Assembly (NCBI GenBank): GCA_964540975.1
Contig: CAZIOQ010000033.1
Location: 1 to 20,172, forward strand
Source of the DNA: CAZIOQ01 sp964540975
GTDB lineage: Bacteria > Patescibacteriota > Microgenomatia > UBA12405 > UBA6130
Length of the DNA: 20,172 nt
Direction: 5' to 3'
Below the pieces are notes generated by a model. It ran no database searches, was not told where the DNA came from, and saw nothing but the letters and a program-made list of their open reading frames with translations. Position 1 is the first letter of the stretch, and each line of letters starts with the position of its first letter. Below are positions 1-7,183 of the stretch, piece by piece. Position numbers and translations under genes: made by a program.

Positions 1-39
1 AACCTCACTGAAAGAGAATCTTTTTAGGCTGGGAAGCAT
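1..39 (-). CDS. 5' end of unidentified minus-strand gene (partial)
   Basis: Only the first 13 codons (MLPSLKRFSFSEV) lie in the window and the gene runs off its left edge. The start is chosen because a near-perfect Shine-Dalgarno site (AAAGGAGGTGA, complement of about 46-55) sits 8 nt upstream of the ATG. The same frame is open further upstream to a stop at 139-141, but without a well-placed ATG, so a longer product starting at TTG (103-105) is possible. The opening MLP...R[FL]S resembles many RnpA (RNase P protein) N-termini, but 13 residues cannot establish this and no rpmH is visible upstream. Confidence 0.4.
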   Translation of the reverse strand, partial: MLPSLKRFSFSEV

Positions 40-188
40 CTTTTTCACCTCCTTTAAGCCTTTGATTCTACCAAAGATAGGATATGCTCTGGCGTAGTGA
101 TCCAAATTACTTAATGTCTCAAATGTTTCGTAACCTATTCACCAAAATACCTCTCAAATTTTCACTTTTAAAACACTAATCAGATTAC

Positions 189-217
189 TTGACGTTAAGA
201 GACTTTTCTCTCAAAAT
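189..217 (+). promoter_or_regulatory. Candidate promoter of comM
   Basis: TTGACG (189-194) matches the -35 consensus in 5 of 6 positions. After 17 nt comes CAAAAT (212-217), which matches -10 in 4 of 6. The expected transcription start falls at about 224-225, on the ATG of comM, predicting a leaderless mRNA. The TTG at 189 that would give a longer comM frame is part of this -35 box, which argues against using it as the start. Confidence 0.5.
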
Positions 218-224
218 AATCTTA

Positions 225-1781
225 ATGTTGGCAAAAATTTATTCTGTAGCTAACACTGGTTTAGAATCTATTGGGGTTGAGGTTGAGGCGGAAATCGTCA
301 AAAAAGGCTTTCCTTCTTTCAATGTTGTTGGTTTGGCTAGTAAAGCTGTAGATGAAGCGAGGGAGAGGGTGAGAGTTGCAGTTGACAATTCAGGGGTAGA
401 ATTTCCCTCAAGATCCAAAATTACTATTAATTTAGCGCCAGCAGATGTGGCAAAAGAAGGTTCTTGCTATGATTTGCCGATCGCTTTAGCAATTCTTTTA
501 GCTTCCGAACAAATTCATCCCAGAAATAATATTTTTGAAAAAAGTTTATTCTTTGGCGAGCTCTCCTTAGATGGTTCTTTAAGACATACAAAAGGAATTT
601 TTTTAGTAGCAGATTTTGCTGTTAAGACTGGTTTTGAGAGAATTTTTGTTCCTCGGCTTTCTGCGGCCGAGGCAGCCTGTTTCCAAAATTTAGAAGTATT
701 TCCAGTTAATTCTTTGTCTGAATTAATTTCTTATCTTTTGGGGCTTAGACAATTAAAATCTCTTAAAAAGCTTGATCTAACTTCTCTTATTTTAAATTCT
801 GATTCAGAATTTGATATGGCGCAAATTGTTGGTCAGTATCAAGCCAAAAGAGCATTGGAGATTGCTGCGGCTGGCGGACATAATGTGTTTATGATAGGTA
901 GCCCTGGTTCGGGAAAAACAATGTTGGCGAGAGCTTTACCGGGGATTATGCCTGTTTTAACCGAAGCAGAAGCAATAGAAGTTACTAGAATTTACTCGGT
1001 AACAGGCAACATTGGACCAGGAGAATCCATTGTTAGAAGACGGCCTTTTCGGGCTCCCCATCATACTATTAGCCGGGTCGGGTTAGTTGGTGGAGGCAGC
1101 AAACTACAGCCGGGTGAAGTAAGTTTAGCCCATCGAGGGACTCTATTTCTGGATGAACTCCCAGAATTTCCTCGACATGTTCTAGAAGCTTTACGCCAAC
1201 CTTTAGAAGATGGCTATATTAGTATCTCTAGAGCAGCAGGGAGAGCAATTTTTCCTTCTCAATTCGTTTTGGTGGCTGCTTCTAATCCTTGCCCTTGTGG
1301 TTACTTAGGCCATCCAATTCAACATTGTCGTTGCCTTCCTGGACAAATTGCTAACTATCGGAAACGGCTTTCTGGCCCAATTATGGACAGGATTGATATC
1401 CATCTTAATATTCCTCCAGTAGAAATAGAAAAATTAACCACCAGTCTTTCGGCAGAGGAAGGGGAATCTTCGGCCAAAATAAGACAAAGAGTTGAACAGG
1501 CAAGAAGGATTCAAAGGATAAGATTTGCCAAACTAGGGATAAATCTTCGTTCAAATAGCGAGATGAGGATTAAAGAGATTAAAACAATTTGTAAGCTCCA
1601 CTCCGAAAGTCTTAAATTACTCAATCAGGCAGCAGAAAAGCTTGGTTTTTCTGCCCGAACTTATTTTAAAATAATTAAAATCGCCCAGACAATTGCTGAT
1701 CTTGCTGGTGAGGAGCAAATAACTCCTCCGATTATTGCTGAGGCACTTCAATACCGAGCCGGCCAAATAGATATTTTATAA
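225..1781 (+). CDS. comM: Mg-chelatase-like AAA+ ATPase, YifB/ComM family
   Basis: A 518-residue member of the YifB/ComM family, close to the usual ~500 aa. ComM is a hexameric branch-migration helicase that helps integrate incoming single-stranded DNA during natural transformation; in other bacteria YifB is less well defined. The N-terminal part opens MLAKIYSVANTGLES, typical of the family. The central AAA+ module has Walker A GSPGSGKT (residues 225-232) and Walker B LFLDEL (D310, E311), followed by the family's Cys-rich NPCPCGYLG...CRC segment and a C-terminal Mg_chelatase_C region. I chose ATG 225 over TTG 189 because family members start here and the TTG lies in a -35 box. No Shine-Dalgarno is seen. 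It stands alone, with its own promoter and 52 nt before the next gene. Competence-type DNA uptake fits a CPR lifestyle, but no other competence gene is in the window. Confidence 0.93.
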   Translation: MLAKIYSVANTGLESIGVEVEAEIVKKGFPSFNVVGLASKAVDEARERVRVAVDNSGVEFPSRSKITINLAPADVAKEGSCYDLPIALAILLASEQIHPRNNIFEKSLFFGELSLDGSLRHTKGIFLVADFAVKTGFERIFVPRLSAAEAACFQNLEVFPVNSLSELISYLLGLRQLKSLKKLDLTSLILNSDSEFDMAQIVGQYQAKRALEIAAAGGHNVFMIGSPGSGKTMLARALPGIMPVLTEAEAIEVTRIYSVTGNIGPGESIVRRRPFRAPHHTISRVGLVGGGSKLQPGEVSLAHRGTLFLDELPEFPRHVLEALRQPLEDGYISISRAAGRAIFPSQFVLVAASNPCPCGYLGHPIQHCRCLPGQIANYRKRLSGPIMDRIDIHLNIPPVEIEKLTTSLSAEEGESSAKIRQRVEQARRIQRIRFAKLGINLRSNSEMRIKEIKTICKLHSESLKLLNQAAEKLGFSARTYFKIIKIAQTIADLAGEEQITPPIIAEALQYRAGQIDIL

Positions 1782-1794
1782 ATTGAAATTATAT

Positions 1795-1822
1795 TTGACC
1801 TTAGCTTTAGTTCTGGTATAAT
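1795..1822 (+). promoter_or_regulatory. Consensus promoter with extended -10
   Basis: TTGACC (1795-1800), a 16-nt spacer, then TGG-TATAAT (1814-1822), a perfect -10 with a TGN extension. This is the strongest sigma70-like promoter in the window. The predicted start at about 1828-1829 leaves only a 5-6 nt leader before the ATG at 1834. Confidence 0.75.
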
Positions 1823-1833
1823 CTGATTAAGTT

Positions 1834-2124
1834 ATGACAAAAAGAAGAAAAACAAAAAAAGAGAAAATTATTGCTTCTTTAAGAAGACAGATTAGATTCC
1901 AAAGAAATCAGGCTGTTTTTTCTTCTCAAGATAGGAAAGAACCCATTACTCCTTTGATTGAAAAAGAAAGCAAAATTTCAAGTTCTGAATTAGAGCAAAA
2001 AATTGAATTTAATTTTTGGTCTAATGAACAGATTTCCCAAACAAAAAAAGATTTATTAAAAAGTTTATTTTTTTCTTTAATTGCAATTATTTTTGAATTT
2101 GTGTTATATTGGAGATTATCTTGA
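1834..2124 (+). CDS. Small basic protein with C-terminal membrane helix
   Basis: A 96-residue protein not assigned to a named family. Residues 1-24 are very basic (TKRRKTKKEK, then SLRRQIRFQR). The middle is charged and probably disordered, and the C-terminus (about 73-93) is a single hydrophobic helix ending near YWRLS, so it looks tail-anchored with a cytoplasmic N-terminus. The ATG lies 11 nt after a perfect extended -10 box and there is no Shine-Dalgarno, so it is probably translated from an almost leaderless mRNA. Function unknown; the basic N-terminus could bind nucleic acid or ribosomes, which is a guess from composition only. Confidence 0.75.
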   Translation: MTKRRKTKKEKIIASLRRQIRFQRNQAVFSSQDRKEPITPLIEKESKISSSELEQKIEFNFWSNEQISQTKKDLLKSLFFSLIAIIFEFVLYWRLS

Positions 2125-2145
2125 CAATTTAAATTTCCCTGCCTG

Positions 2146-2156
2146 AAAGGAGGTGA
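2146..2156 (+). promoter_or_regulatory. Strong Shine-Dalgarno of the zinc-ribbon gene
   Basis: AAAGGAGGTGA is a near-full match to the anti-Shine-Dalgarno of 16S rRNA. Its GGAGG core is 12 nt from the ATG at 2166, slightly long spacing. It contrasts with the leaderless-looking neighbours. Confidence 0.75.
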
Positions 2157-2165
2157 ATTTAAAAA

Positions 2166-2309
2166 ATGGAATTTTACTGCGTCAAATGTCGGACAAAGAA
2201 AGATGTTGGCGATAAGTACGAAAGGGTGACCTTAAAGAATGGAAGAAAAGCAGCTCGAGCAGTTTGTCCTACTTGTGGAACGAGAATGTTTAAGATTGTT
2301 TCTGCCTGA
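2166..2309 (+). CDS. DUF5679-type mini zinc-ribbon protein
   Basis: A 47-residue protein starting MEFYCVKC and ending MFKIVSA. C5-C8 and C34-C37 form two CxxC knuckles, one zinc ribbon. The pattern YCVKC, K-x-NGR, VCPTCGT-x-MF matches the DUF5679 family, which occurs as tiny stand-alone proteins in CPR and some other bacteria and resembles topoisomerase I C-terminal ribbons. Its exact role is not known; nucleic-acid or ribosome binding is the usual supposition. It has a strong Shine-Dalgarno upstream and a rho-independent terminator 11 nt after the stop. A possible -35 TTGACA lies at 2121-2126 at the end of the preceding gene, but I see no convincing -10 for it. Confidence 0.85.
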   Translation: MEFYCVKCRTKKDVGDKYERVTLKNGRKAARAVCPTCGTRMFKIVSA

Positions 2310-2319
2310 GATAAATTCT

Positions 2320-2372
2320 AAGAAAGCCGCTTAAATAAGATAGTTTGCGATTAGAAGGCGGCTTTCTTTTTT
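2320..2372 (+). terminator. Rho-independent terminator with long loop
   Basis: An 11-bp perfect stem (AAGAAAGCCGC at 2320-2330 pairs with GCGGCTTTCTT at 2358-2368) closes a 27-nt loop, extendable by TT/AA with one bulged G. The right arm runs into a T tract to 2372. It cleanly separates the zinc-ribbon gene from the next promoter. Confidence 0.85.
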
Positions 2373-2389
2373 AGATCTAAAATTTATCA

Positions 2390-2418
2390 TTGACCGAATG
2401 CTTTTAGGAAGTTACAAT
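2390..2418 (+). promoter_or_regulatory. Promoter of the DUF4446-secDF operon
   Basis: TTGACC (2390-2395), a 17-nt spacer and TACAAT (2413-2418). The predicted start is at 2424-2425, the A of the ATG at 2425, so the operon's first gene should be leaderless. It sits directly after a strong terminator. Confidence 0.7.
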
Positions 2419-2424
2419 TAGAAA

Positions 2425-2898
2425 ATGGAACAGGGTATAACAAACCAGATAGGAATTATCTTAATAGGAGGATTTTCTTCAATTTGGTTGTTTATTTTGA
2501 CGATTTATTTTATTAAAATAAGCAAGCATTATAAAAAATTAACTAATGTTTCACCAGGTGCGTTGGATCAGGTGTTAGAAAAAATACTTAAGGAAATGAA
2601 GCTCAATGCCGACCAAATTAAGTTAATTGAAAAGAAATACCAGGAGATGACAAAGGAACAGAAGCGAGCAATCAGTTGTTTCAGTTTAGTCAAATTTAAT
2701 CCTTTTGGCGAAGTTGGTGGCAAACAAAGTTTTGCCGCTGCTTTACTTGATAAGACCGGAGCAGGAATTATTTTGACTGCTTTTCACAATCGTGATTCCA
2801 CCCGGATTTATGCCAAAATGGTGAAAGGAAACAAATCCGGAGAATCAGAACTATCCGAAGAAGAAAAATTAGCAATTAAACAGGCTTTAAGGAGGTAA
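2425..2898 (+). CDS. DUF4446 family membrane protein
   Basis: A 157-residue protein with one N-terminal membrane helix (about residues 10-31), a helical middle (about 45-85) and a conserved C-terminal domain. The stretch KFNPFGEVGGKQSF, then ALLD, ILTAFHNRDSTRIYAK and LSEEEKLAI are hallmarks of DUF4446, a family in Firmicutes and CPR whose function is not established. The domain probably faces the cytoplasm, since the protein starts with a short acidic stretch before the helix and basic residues follow it. It is first in an apparent operon running to secF and its last codons contain the Shine-Dalgarno of the next gene, so the two are tightly linked. Confidence 0.85.
   Translation: MEQGITNQIGIILIGGFSSIWLFILTIYFIKISKHYKKLTNVSPGALDQVLEKILKEMKLNADQIKLIEKKYQEMTKEQKRAISCFSLVKFNPFGEVGGKQSFAAALLDKTGAGIILTAFHNRDSTRIYAKMVKGNKSGESELSEEEKLAIKQALRR
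2889..2896 (+). promoter_or_regulatory. Shine-Dalgarno inside the end of the DUF4446 gene
   Basis: AAGGAGGT lies within the last codons and stop of the upstream gene, 5 nt from the ATG at 2902. It fixes the start of the DUF3048 gene. Confidence 0.8.
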
Positions 2899-2901
2899 AA
2901 A

Positions 2902-4107
2902 ATGATTTCAAGATTGAAAAATATTTTACCTTTCTTGGGTATTTATTTTTTAGTTTGCGGCATTTCTTTTGTTGGCTTTTCATGGGCAATGAGTAAAGAG
3001 CGAAAAATAATTTCTCCGGTTGAAGAACCCCAGGAAGTTCCAGCCGGTGGTCTGGCGATGCTTTTTTCTGGTCCCAAAGACCAAGAGTGTCCGATTAATG
3101 GAGAGATGTTCACCAAAGAACAAGCCACTATTTGGGAGAAGAACAGACCTTTATTGGTAATGATTGAAAATCATAAAGATTCTCGGCCGCAATCAGGTTT
3201 GTCTAGAGCAGATGTGGTTTATGAAGCGATAGCAGAAGGAGGGATTACTAGATTGATGGGAGTTTATTATTGTCGGGCAGCAGCCCCAGTAGAGAGGAAA
3301 TATGATGTTGGTCCAGTCCGTTCAGCCAGAACATATTTTCTTGATTGGGCTTCAGAATACTCCCAATATCCCCTATATAATCATGTCGGTGGGGCAAATT
3401 GTAGTCCAGTTTCGCCTGGTGGACCTTGTACTACTGATACCCGGGTGAGAGCTTTAGAGCAGATCGAGCAATATGGTTGGTTGGACCCTAACCATCATTC
3501 TGATATGAATCAGTTTGCTTTAGATTATAAATATTGTCGCCGGGAGCCAGAAAGAACCGGAGAGACCAAAGCAACGGAGCATACTGTTTACTGTGATACC
3601 AGTTCTTTATGGAGATTAGCCGAAGAGAGAAATCTTGCTGGTTGGGACAAAGATTTTTTTAAACCTTGGCAGTTCAAAGATGATTTAGCAAAAACAGAAA
3701 GAGGTACAGTTAATAATATTAGTTTTGATTTTTGGCAGGGGTATAAAGATTATAGTGTTATTTGGAAATACAATTTAGAAACTAACAGCTATTTAAGAGA
3801 AAATGGCGGAGAATCGCATTTTGATTTTCTGACCCAAAAACAGATAGAAGCAAAAGTGATTGTTATTCAATTTACTAAAGAAACTGGACCAGTAGATTCT
3901 CATAAGCATATGCTTTATGGAACTGTCGGTAGTGGTAAAGCGTTGATTTTTCAAGATGGAAAAGTAATTTCAGGAATTTGGGAAAAGGCTAGCCGAACAA
4001 AAAGGACGGTGTTCAAAGATGCTCAAGGAAGAGAAGTTAAATTCAATCGCGGTCAAATTTGGATAGAAGTTCTGCCCTTAGGAAATAAAGTTGATTATGA
4101 ATCCTAA
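2902..4107 (+). CDS. DUF3048 (YerB-like) envelope protein
   Basis: A 401-residue protein with an N-terminal signal anchor (about 8-29) and a large extracytoplasmic DUF3048 domain. Matching signatures are PLLVMIENHKDSRPQSGLS, ADVVYEAIAEGGITR, GPVRSAR (137-143) and a later D-SHKHMLYG segment. YerB of Bacillus subtilis is the known relative; it is a lipoprotein of unclear function, but no lipobox Cys is present here, so this copy is anchored by its helix. The central region (about 168-215) has four cysteines, which could form disulfides outside the membrane. It follows DUF4446 with 3 nt between stop and ATG, and its end overlaps the next gene by 11 nt. Linkage to secDF fits an exported envelope protein, but that is inference. 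Confidence 0.9.
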   Translation: MISRLKNILPFLGIYFLVCGISFVGFSWAMSKERKIISPVEEPQEVPAGGLAMLFSGPKDQECPINGEMFTKEQATIWEKNRPLLVMIENHKDSRPQSGLSRADVVYEAIAEGGITRLMGVYYCRAAAPVERKYDVGPVRSARTYFLDWASEYSQYPLYNHVGGANCSPVSPGGPCTTDTRVRALEQIEQYGWLDPNHHSDMNQFALDYKYCRREPERTGETKATEHTVYCDTSSLWRLAEERNLAGWDKDFFKPWQFKDDLAKTERGTVNNISFDFWQGYKDYSVIWKYNLETNSYLRENGGESHFDFLTQKQIEAKVIVIQFTKETGPVDSHKHMLYGTVGSGKALIFQDGKVISGIWEKASRTKRTVFKDAQGREVKFNRGQIWIEVLPLGNKVDYES

Positions 4108-4687
4108 AAAGTCATTTAAGGGTTTAATTATTTCTCGAGCAAGATTAAGATTGCTAAAGGAATTTTTTAGCTTTCCTAGGGAAGCTTTTTATATTCGGGA
4201 GTTAGCAAGAAGAACTAAGGAAAAAATTAATTCTATCAAAAGAGAGTTAGTCAATTTAGAAGAGAGTGGTATTTTAGTTTCTGAGAGGCGAGGAAATAGA
4301 ATCTTTTATTCCCCCAATAGAAATCACCCGTTTTTTTACCCCCTTTTAGTAATGATAGCAAAAACCTTTGGTTTGGGATTGGAGCTTGAGAAACAAAAAG
4401 CCCGTTTGGGGAAAATTAAATTAGTATTTTTTTCTAATCGATTTTTAAAATGGGAGAGTAATGCCAATGAGGTTGATATTTTGATTGTTGGACGAGTAGT
4501 TCTACCCGAGATTGGAGTTTTGATAGTTAAAGAGGAAGAAAAACGAGGTCGGGAGATAAATTATGCTGTGATGGATTGGGACGAATTTAAACTGAGAGTT
4601 ACCAATAAAGACCCTTTTATTATTGAATTTTTAATTAAAAGTCCGGCGGTAATAATTGGTAACGAAGAGGATATTTTTAGTATTTGA
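4097..4687 (+). CDS. Winged-helix regulator fused to a nucleotidyltransferase-like domain
   Basis: A 196-residue protein. Residues about 8-75 form an ArsR/MarR-like winged helix (LLKEFFSFP, YIRELARRT, INSIKRELVNLEESGIL, RRGNRIFYSPN). The C-terminal half has EVDILIVG and GREINYAVMDWDEFKLRV, the pattern of minimal nucleotidyltransferase (MNT) domains seen in similar HTH-MNT proteins of CPR bacteria and archaea. Compared with an active MNT core (GS...DxD), the GS is not evident and the first Asp of the pair reads Glu, so catalysis is doubtful and the domain may be a sensor or dimer module. I chose ATG 4097, 6 nt after an in-frame TTG, because it overlaps the upstream stop in a coupled way. Next to an AbrB-type gene in the secDF operon, it may regulate this operon. 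Confidence 0.7.
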   Translation: MNPKKSFKGLIISRARLRLLKEFFSFPREAFYIRELARRTKEKINSIKRELVNLEESGILVSERRGNRIFYSPNRNHPFFYPLLVMIAKTFGLGLELEKQKARLGKIKLVFFSNRFLKWESNANEVDILIVGRVVLPEIGVLIVKEEEKRGREINYAVMDWDEFKLRVTNKDPFIIEFLIKSPAVIIGNEEDIFSI

Positions 4688-4699
4688 TTTTAATAAAAA

Positions 4700-4900
4700 A
4701 TGAAGAGAAAAGTAATCAAGACTGGTCACAGTTTAGCAGTGACAATTCCTAACCAATTAGTTGATAATTGGGGAATAGGAGCAGGAGAAGAGGTTTTGGT
4801 GAATTTTAGTAACAAAAAACAAAAAATTATTTATACATTTACTAGTAGACCAAAACAAATGGGTCTTTTTAATGATCTAAAACGAAAGAACAAAAAATGA
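4700..4900 (+). CDS. AbrB/SpoVT/MazE-type DNA-binding protein
   Basis: A 66-residue protein with one swapped-hairpin AbrB domain in residues 1-47: KVIKTGHSLAVTIP, then a hydrophobic helix and GIGAGEEVLVNF. The tail (about 48-66) is basic and ends LKRKNKK. Such domains act as dimeric transcription regulators or as antitoxins. No toxin gene (MazF or PIN) adjoins it, so a regulator is more likely. The stop overlaps the secD start as ATGA, indicating translational coupling. Confidence 0.8.
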   Translation: MKRKVIKTGHSLAVTIPNQLVDNWGIGAGEEVLVNFSNKKQKIIYTFTSRPKQMGLFNDLKRKNKK

Positions 4901-6252
4901 GAACAAAGCGTCTTTTTTGGTTAATTATAATACTGAGTCTATTGGGAATTTGTATAGATTTGCCTAAATTTTTTGAACAGGAGATCAATTTTTTGGGTTA
5001 CAGACAGAAAATATCATTCCATCGACCTGATATCAACCTTACTTTTGGTCCTTTAAAAATTACTAAAAAACTCGAACTTAGAAAAGGATTGGATTTAGCC
5101 GGCGGAGTCCATTTGGCTTTTGATGCTAAAACAGAACAAACTCCTCCTGAAAGCAGGAATGAGGCCTTAGCTTCTTTAGAAGAAAATATTAGACGTAGAG
5201 TTGACATTTATGGTTTAGGAGAAATTTCTATAAGGACTATTAAATCAGTTTCTGAGGTAAGATTGATCGTCGAAATTCCTGGCGAGATTGATCCCCAACA
5301 AGCGATCTCTTTAATAGGACAGACTGCTCAGCTTGTTTTCAGGCTCGAAAAAGAATTACCTCCCGAAGCAACAGAATCAGCGACAATTTATGATTTTTAT
5401 TCGCAGGAAACAGGATTAACTGGTGCTTATTTAAAACGAGCTTTAGTAGATTTTGATAAAAATACTGGTAAACCTCAAATAGCGGTAACTTTTAATGAGG
5501 AGGGGAGTAAAAGATTTGCCGAAATTACCAAAAATAATGTTGGGAAGAGATTGGCAATTTTTCTGGACCAATTTTTATTGATGGCGCCCCAAATTAAAGA
5601 ACCAATTCTTAATGGAAATGCTGTAATTAGTGGCGATTTTGATCTGAAGACAGTTAAACAAATAGTTAGCCAGTTGAATGCCGGGGCCTTACCAATTCCA
5701 CTCCAATTAGTAGAACAATCAAGGATTAGTCCCACATTAGGAGAAAGTTCTTTGAAAAAAGGTTTTTTTGCTGGTTTGATTGGGGTAGGTATTGAGGCTG
5801 TTTTTATGATTTTAATCTATAAATGGTTGGGATTTTTAGCTATTTTGGGACTGATTGTTTATGGTATTTGGACCTTAGCTCTTTATAAATTGATACCAGT
5901 AACTTTAACGATGCCAGGAGTAGCAGGATTTTTGCTTTCTTTGGGGATGGCTGTTGATTCTAATATCTTGATTTTTGAGAGAATGAAAGAAGAGATAAGA
6001 AGTGGTAAACCTTGGCGAACAGCAATGGAATTAGGATTTGGAAGAGCTTGGGACTCGATTCGAGATGCAAATATATGCACCTTAATTACTTGTTTCGTTT
6101 TGCTTAACCCTCTTGATTGGCCATTTTTAAATACAGCTGGAATGGTGAGAGGGTTTGCAATTACGCTTGGCTTGGGAGTCATTCTGGAACTATTTACTAG
6201 TATTGTTGTGGTAAGAACTATAATGAGAGTTCTTTATAGAAGAAAGGATTAA
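4897..6252 (+). CDS. secD: Protein translocase subunit SecD
   Basis: A 451-residue SecD, an RND-family membrane subunit that with SecF uses the proton-motive force to help pull proteins through SecYEG. It has an N-terminal membrane helix (about 5-21), the signature KGLDLAGGVHL (63-73), an extracytoplasmic P1 region starting at EENIRRRVDIYGLGE, a second periplasmic-type domain, and five C-terminal helices from about residue 288. The conserved AVDSNILIFERMKEE and the following A-x-SIRDANICTLIT stretch are present. At ~450 residues it is shorter than the Escherichia coli protein (615) but normal for Gram-positive-like cell plans. The start overlaps the AbrB gene by 4 nt and secF follows after 1 nt. 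Confidence 0.95.
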   Translation: MRTKRLFWLIIILSLLGICIDLPKFFEQEINFLGYRQKISFHRPDINLTFGPLKITKKLELRKGLDLAGGVHLAFDAKTEQTPPESRNEALASLEENIRRRVDIYGLGEISIRTIKSVSEVRLIVEIPGEIDPQQAISLIGQTAQLVFRLEKELPPEATESATIYDFYSQETGLTGAYLKRALVDFDKNTGKPQIAVTFNEEGSKRFAEITKNNVGKRLAIFLDQFLLMAPQIKEPILNGNAVISGDFDLKTVKQIVSQLNAGALPIPLQLVEQSRISPTLGESSLKKGFFAGLIGVGIEAVFMILIYKWLGFLAILGLIVYGIWTLALYKLIPVTLTMPGVAGFLLSLGMAVDSNILIFERMKEEIRSGKPWRTAMELGFGRAWDSIRDANICTLITCFVLLNPLDWPFLNTAGMVRGFAITLGLGVILELFTSIVVVRTIMRVLYRRKD

Positions 6253-6253
6253 A

Positions 6254-7117
6254 ATGAGATTTATGAAATTTAAATGGCTTTATTTTTTGATTTCTAGTCT
6301 GATCATTGTTCCTGGTTTTTTTTCTCTGATTAAATGGGGACTACGGCCTTCTATAGATTTTAGAGGAGGATCTGTTTTAGAGGTGAAATTTGAAAAAGAG
6401 ATTAATTCTTCCGAGTTAGAAAAAGTTATTGAGGAAAAACTTGTAGGTGGACAAGTGATTAGAATGGGAAAAGAGAATCGATTCTCTCTCAGAAGTAGCG
6501 AGATTTCCAATGACGAGAAAATAGCTTTTTTACAACTTCTAAAAGAAAAATTTGGTCCAGTTGAAGAAATACAATTTGCTAGTTTAGGGCCAGCCTTAGG
6601 GAAAGAGTTGTTAATAAAAACTTTTGTGGGAATCCTAATTGCCACTTTGGGGATATTAATTTATGTCTCTTTGAGATTTAAAGAAAAAAGTTTTGGGATT
6701 TGTGCTATTTTGGCAATGTTACATGATTCATTAGTTTTATTGGGGGTTTTTAGTCTTTTAGGATATTTTGCCCAAATCGAAGTTGATAGTCTTTTTGTCA
6801 CTGCAGTTTTGACTGCTCTTGCTTTTTCTGTTCATGATACCGTGGTAGTTTATGACCGCATCCGAGAGCTTTCTCGTCTTTATCCAAAACTGAATTTTTC
6901 TCAATTAGCAGATAGAGCAGTTTTACAAACTTTGAGTCGTTCTATTAATAATTCAATGACGATAATTTTTGTTCTATTAGCTTTGTTTTTATTAGGCGGT
7001 GAGACAATTAGATGGTTTAGTTTTGCTCTTTTAATAGGAGCAATTAGTGGTACCTATTCTTCTACTTTTGTTGCCGTACCGCTGTTGGTCATTTGGCGAG
7101 AGAAATTGAACTTATAG
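6254..7117 (+). CDS. secF: Protein translocase subunit SecF
   Basis: A 287-residue SecF, partner of SecD in the export motor. The first helix (about 7-27) is followed by RPSIDFRGGSVLEVKF (DFRGG 35-39), a small extracytoplasmic domain, ASLGPALGKEL, and five helices. The family motif HDTVVVYDRIRE begins at H194. The length is usual for the family. The start is 1 nt after the secD stop and the gene ends on TAG, evidence that TAG is a normal stop here. It is the last gene of the 2425-7117 operon; I see no clear terminator after it, only a short 66-nt gap to the convergent cca. Confidence 0.95.
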   Translation: MRFMKFKWLYFLISSLIIVPGFFSLIKWGLRPSIDFRGGSVLEVKFEKEINSSELEKVIEEKLVGGQVIRMGKENRFSLRSSEISNDEKIAFLQLLKEKFGPVEEIQFASLGPALGKELLIKTFVGILIATLGILIYVSLRFKEKSFGICAILAMLHDSLVLLGVFSLLGYFAQIEVDSLFVTAVLTALAFSVHDTVVVYDRIRELSRLYPKLNFSQLADRAVLQTLSRSINNSMTIIFVLLALFLLGGETIRWFSFALLIGAISGTYSSTFVAVPLLVIWREKLNL

Positions 7118-7183
7118 AAATGACGTCCTCCTCGCCCGTGGAAGGGCATAAGTTTCGCAGGCGCAAAAATAAGATTAAAACTT
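7118..7183. other. Short convergent gap with a GC-rich patch
   Basis: This is the gap between the ends of secF and cca. Bases 7124-7166 are markedly richer in G+C than their surroundings and include GCCC-GTGGAA-GGGC (7134-7147), a 4-bp stem with a 6-nt loop. No T tract follows on either strand, so it does not look like a standard terminator. I could not assign it to a repeat or gene. Confidence 0.4.

Noticed and set aside
189..224. Upstream TTG start giving comM twelve extra residues
   Set aside because: The TTG is part of a -35-like TTGACG, and family members begin at the ATG at 225.
4700..4900. AbrB-type gene as the antitoxin of a toxin-antitoxin pair
   Set aside because: No toxin-like gene adjoins it; its neighbours are a winged-helix protein and secD.
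7134..7147. Terminator between secF and cca
   Set aside because: The stem is only 4 bp and no T tract follows on either strand.
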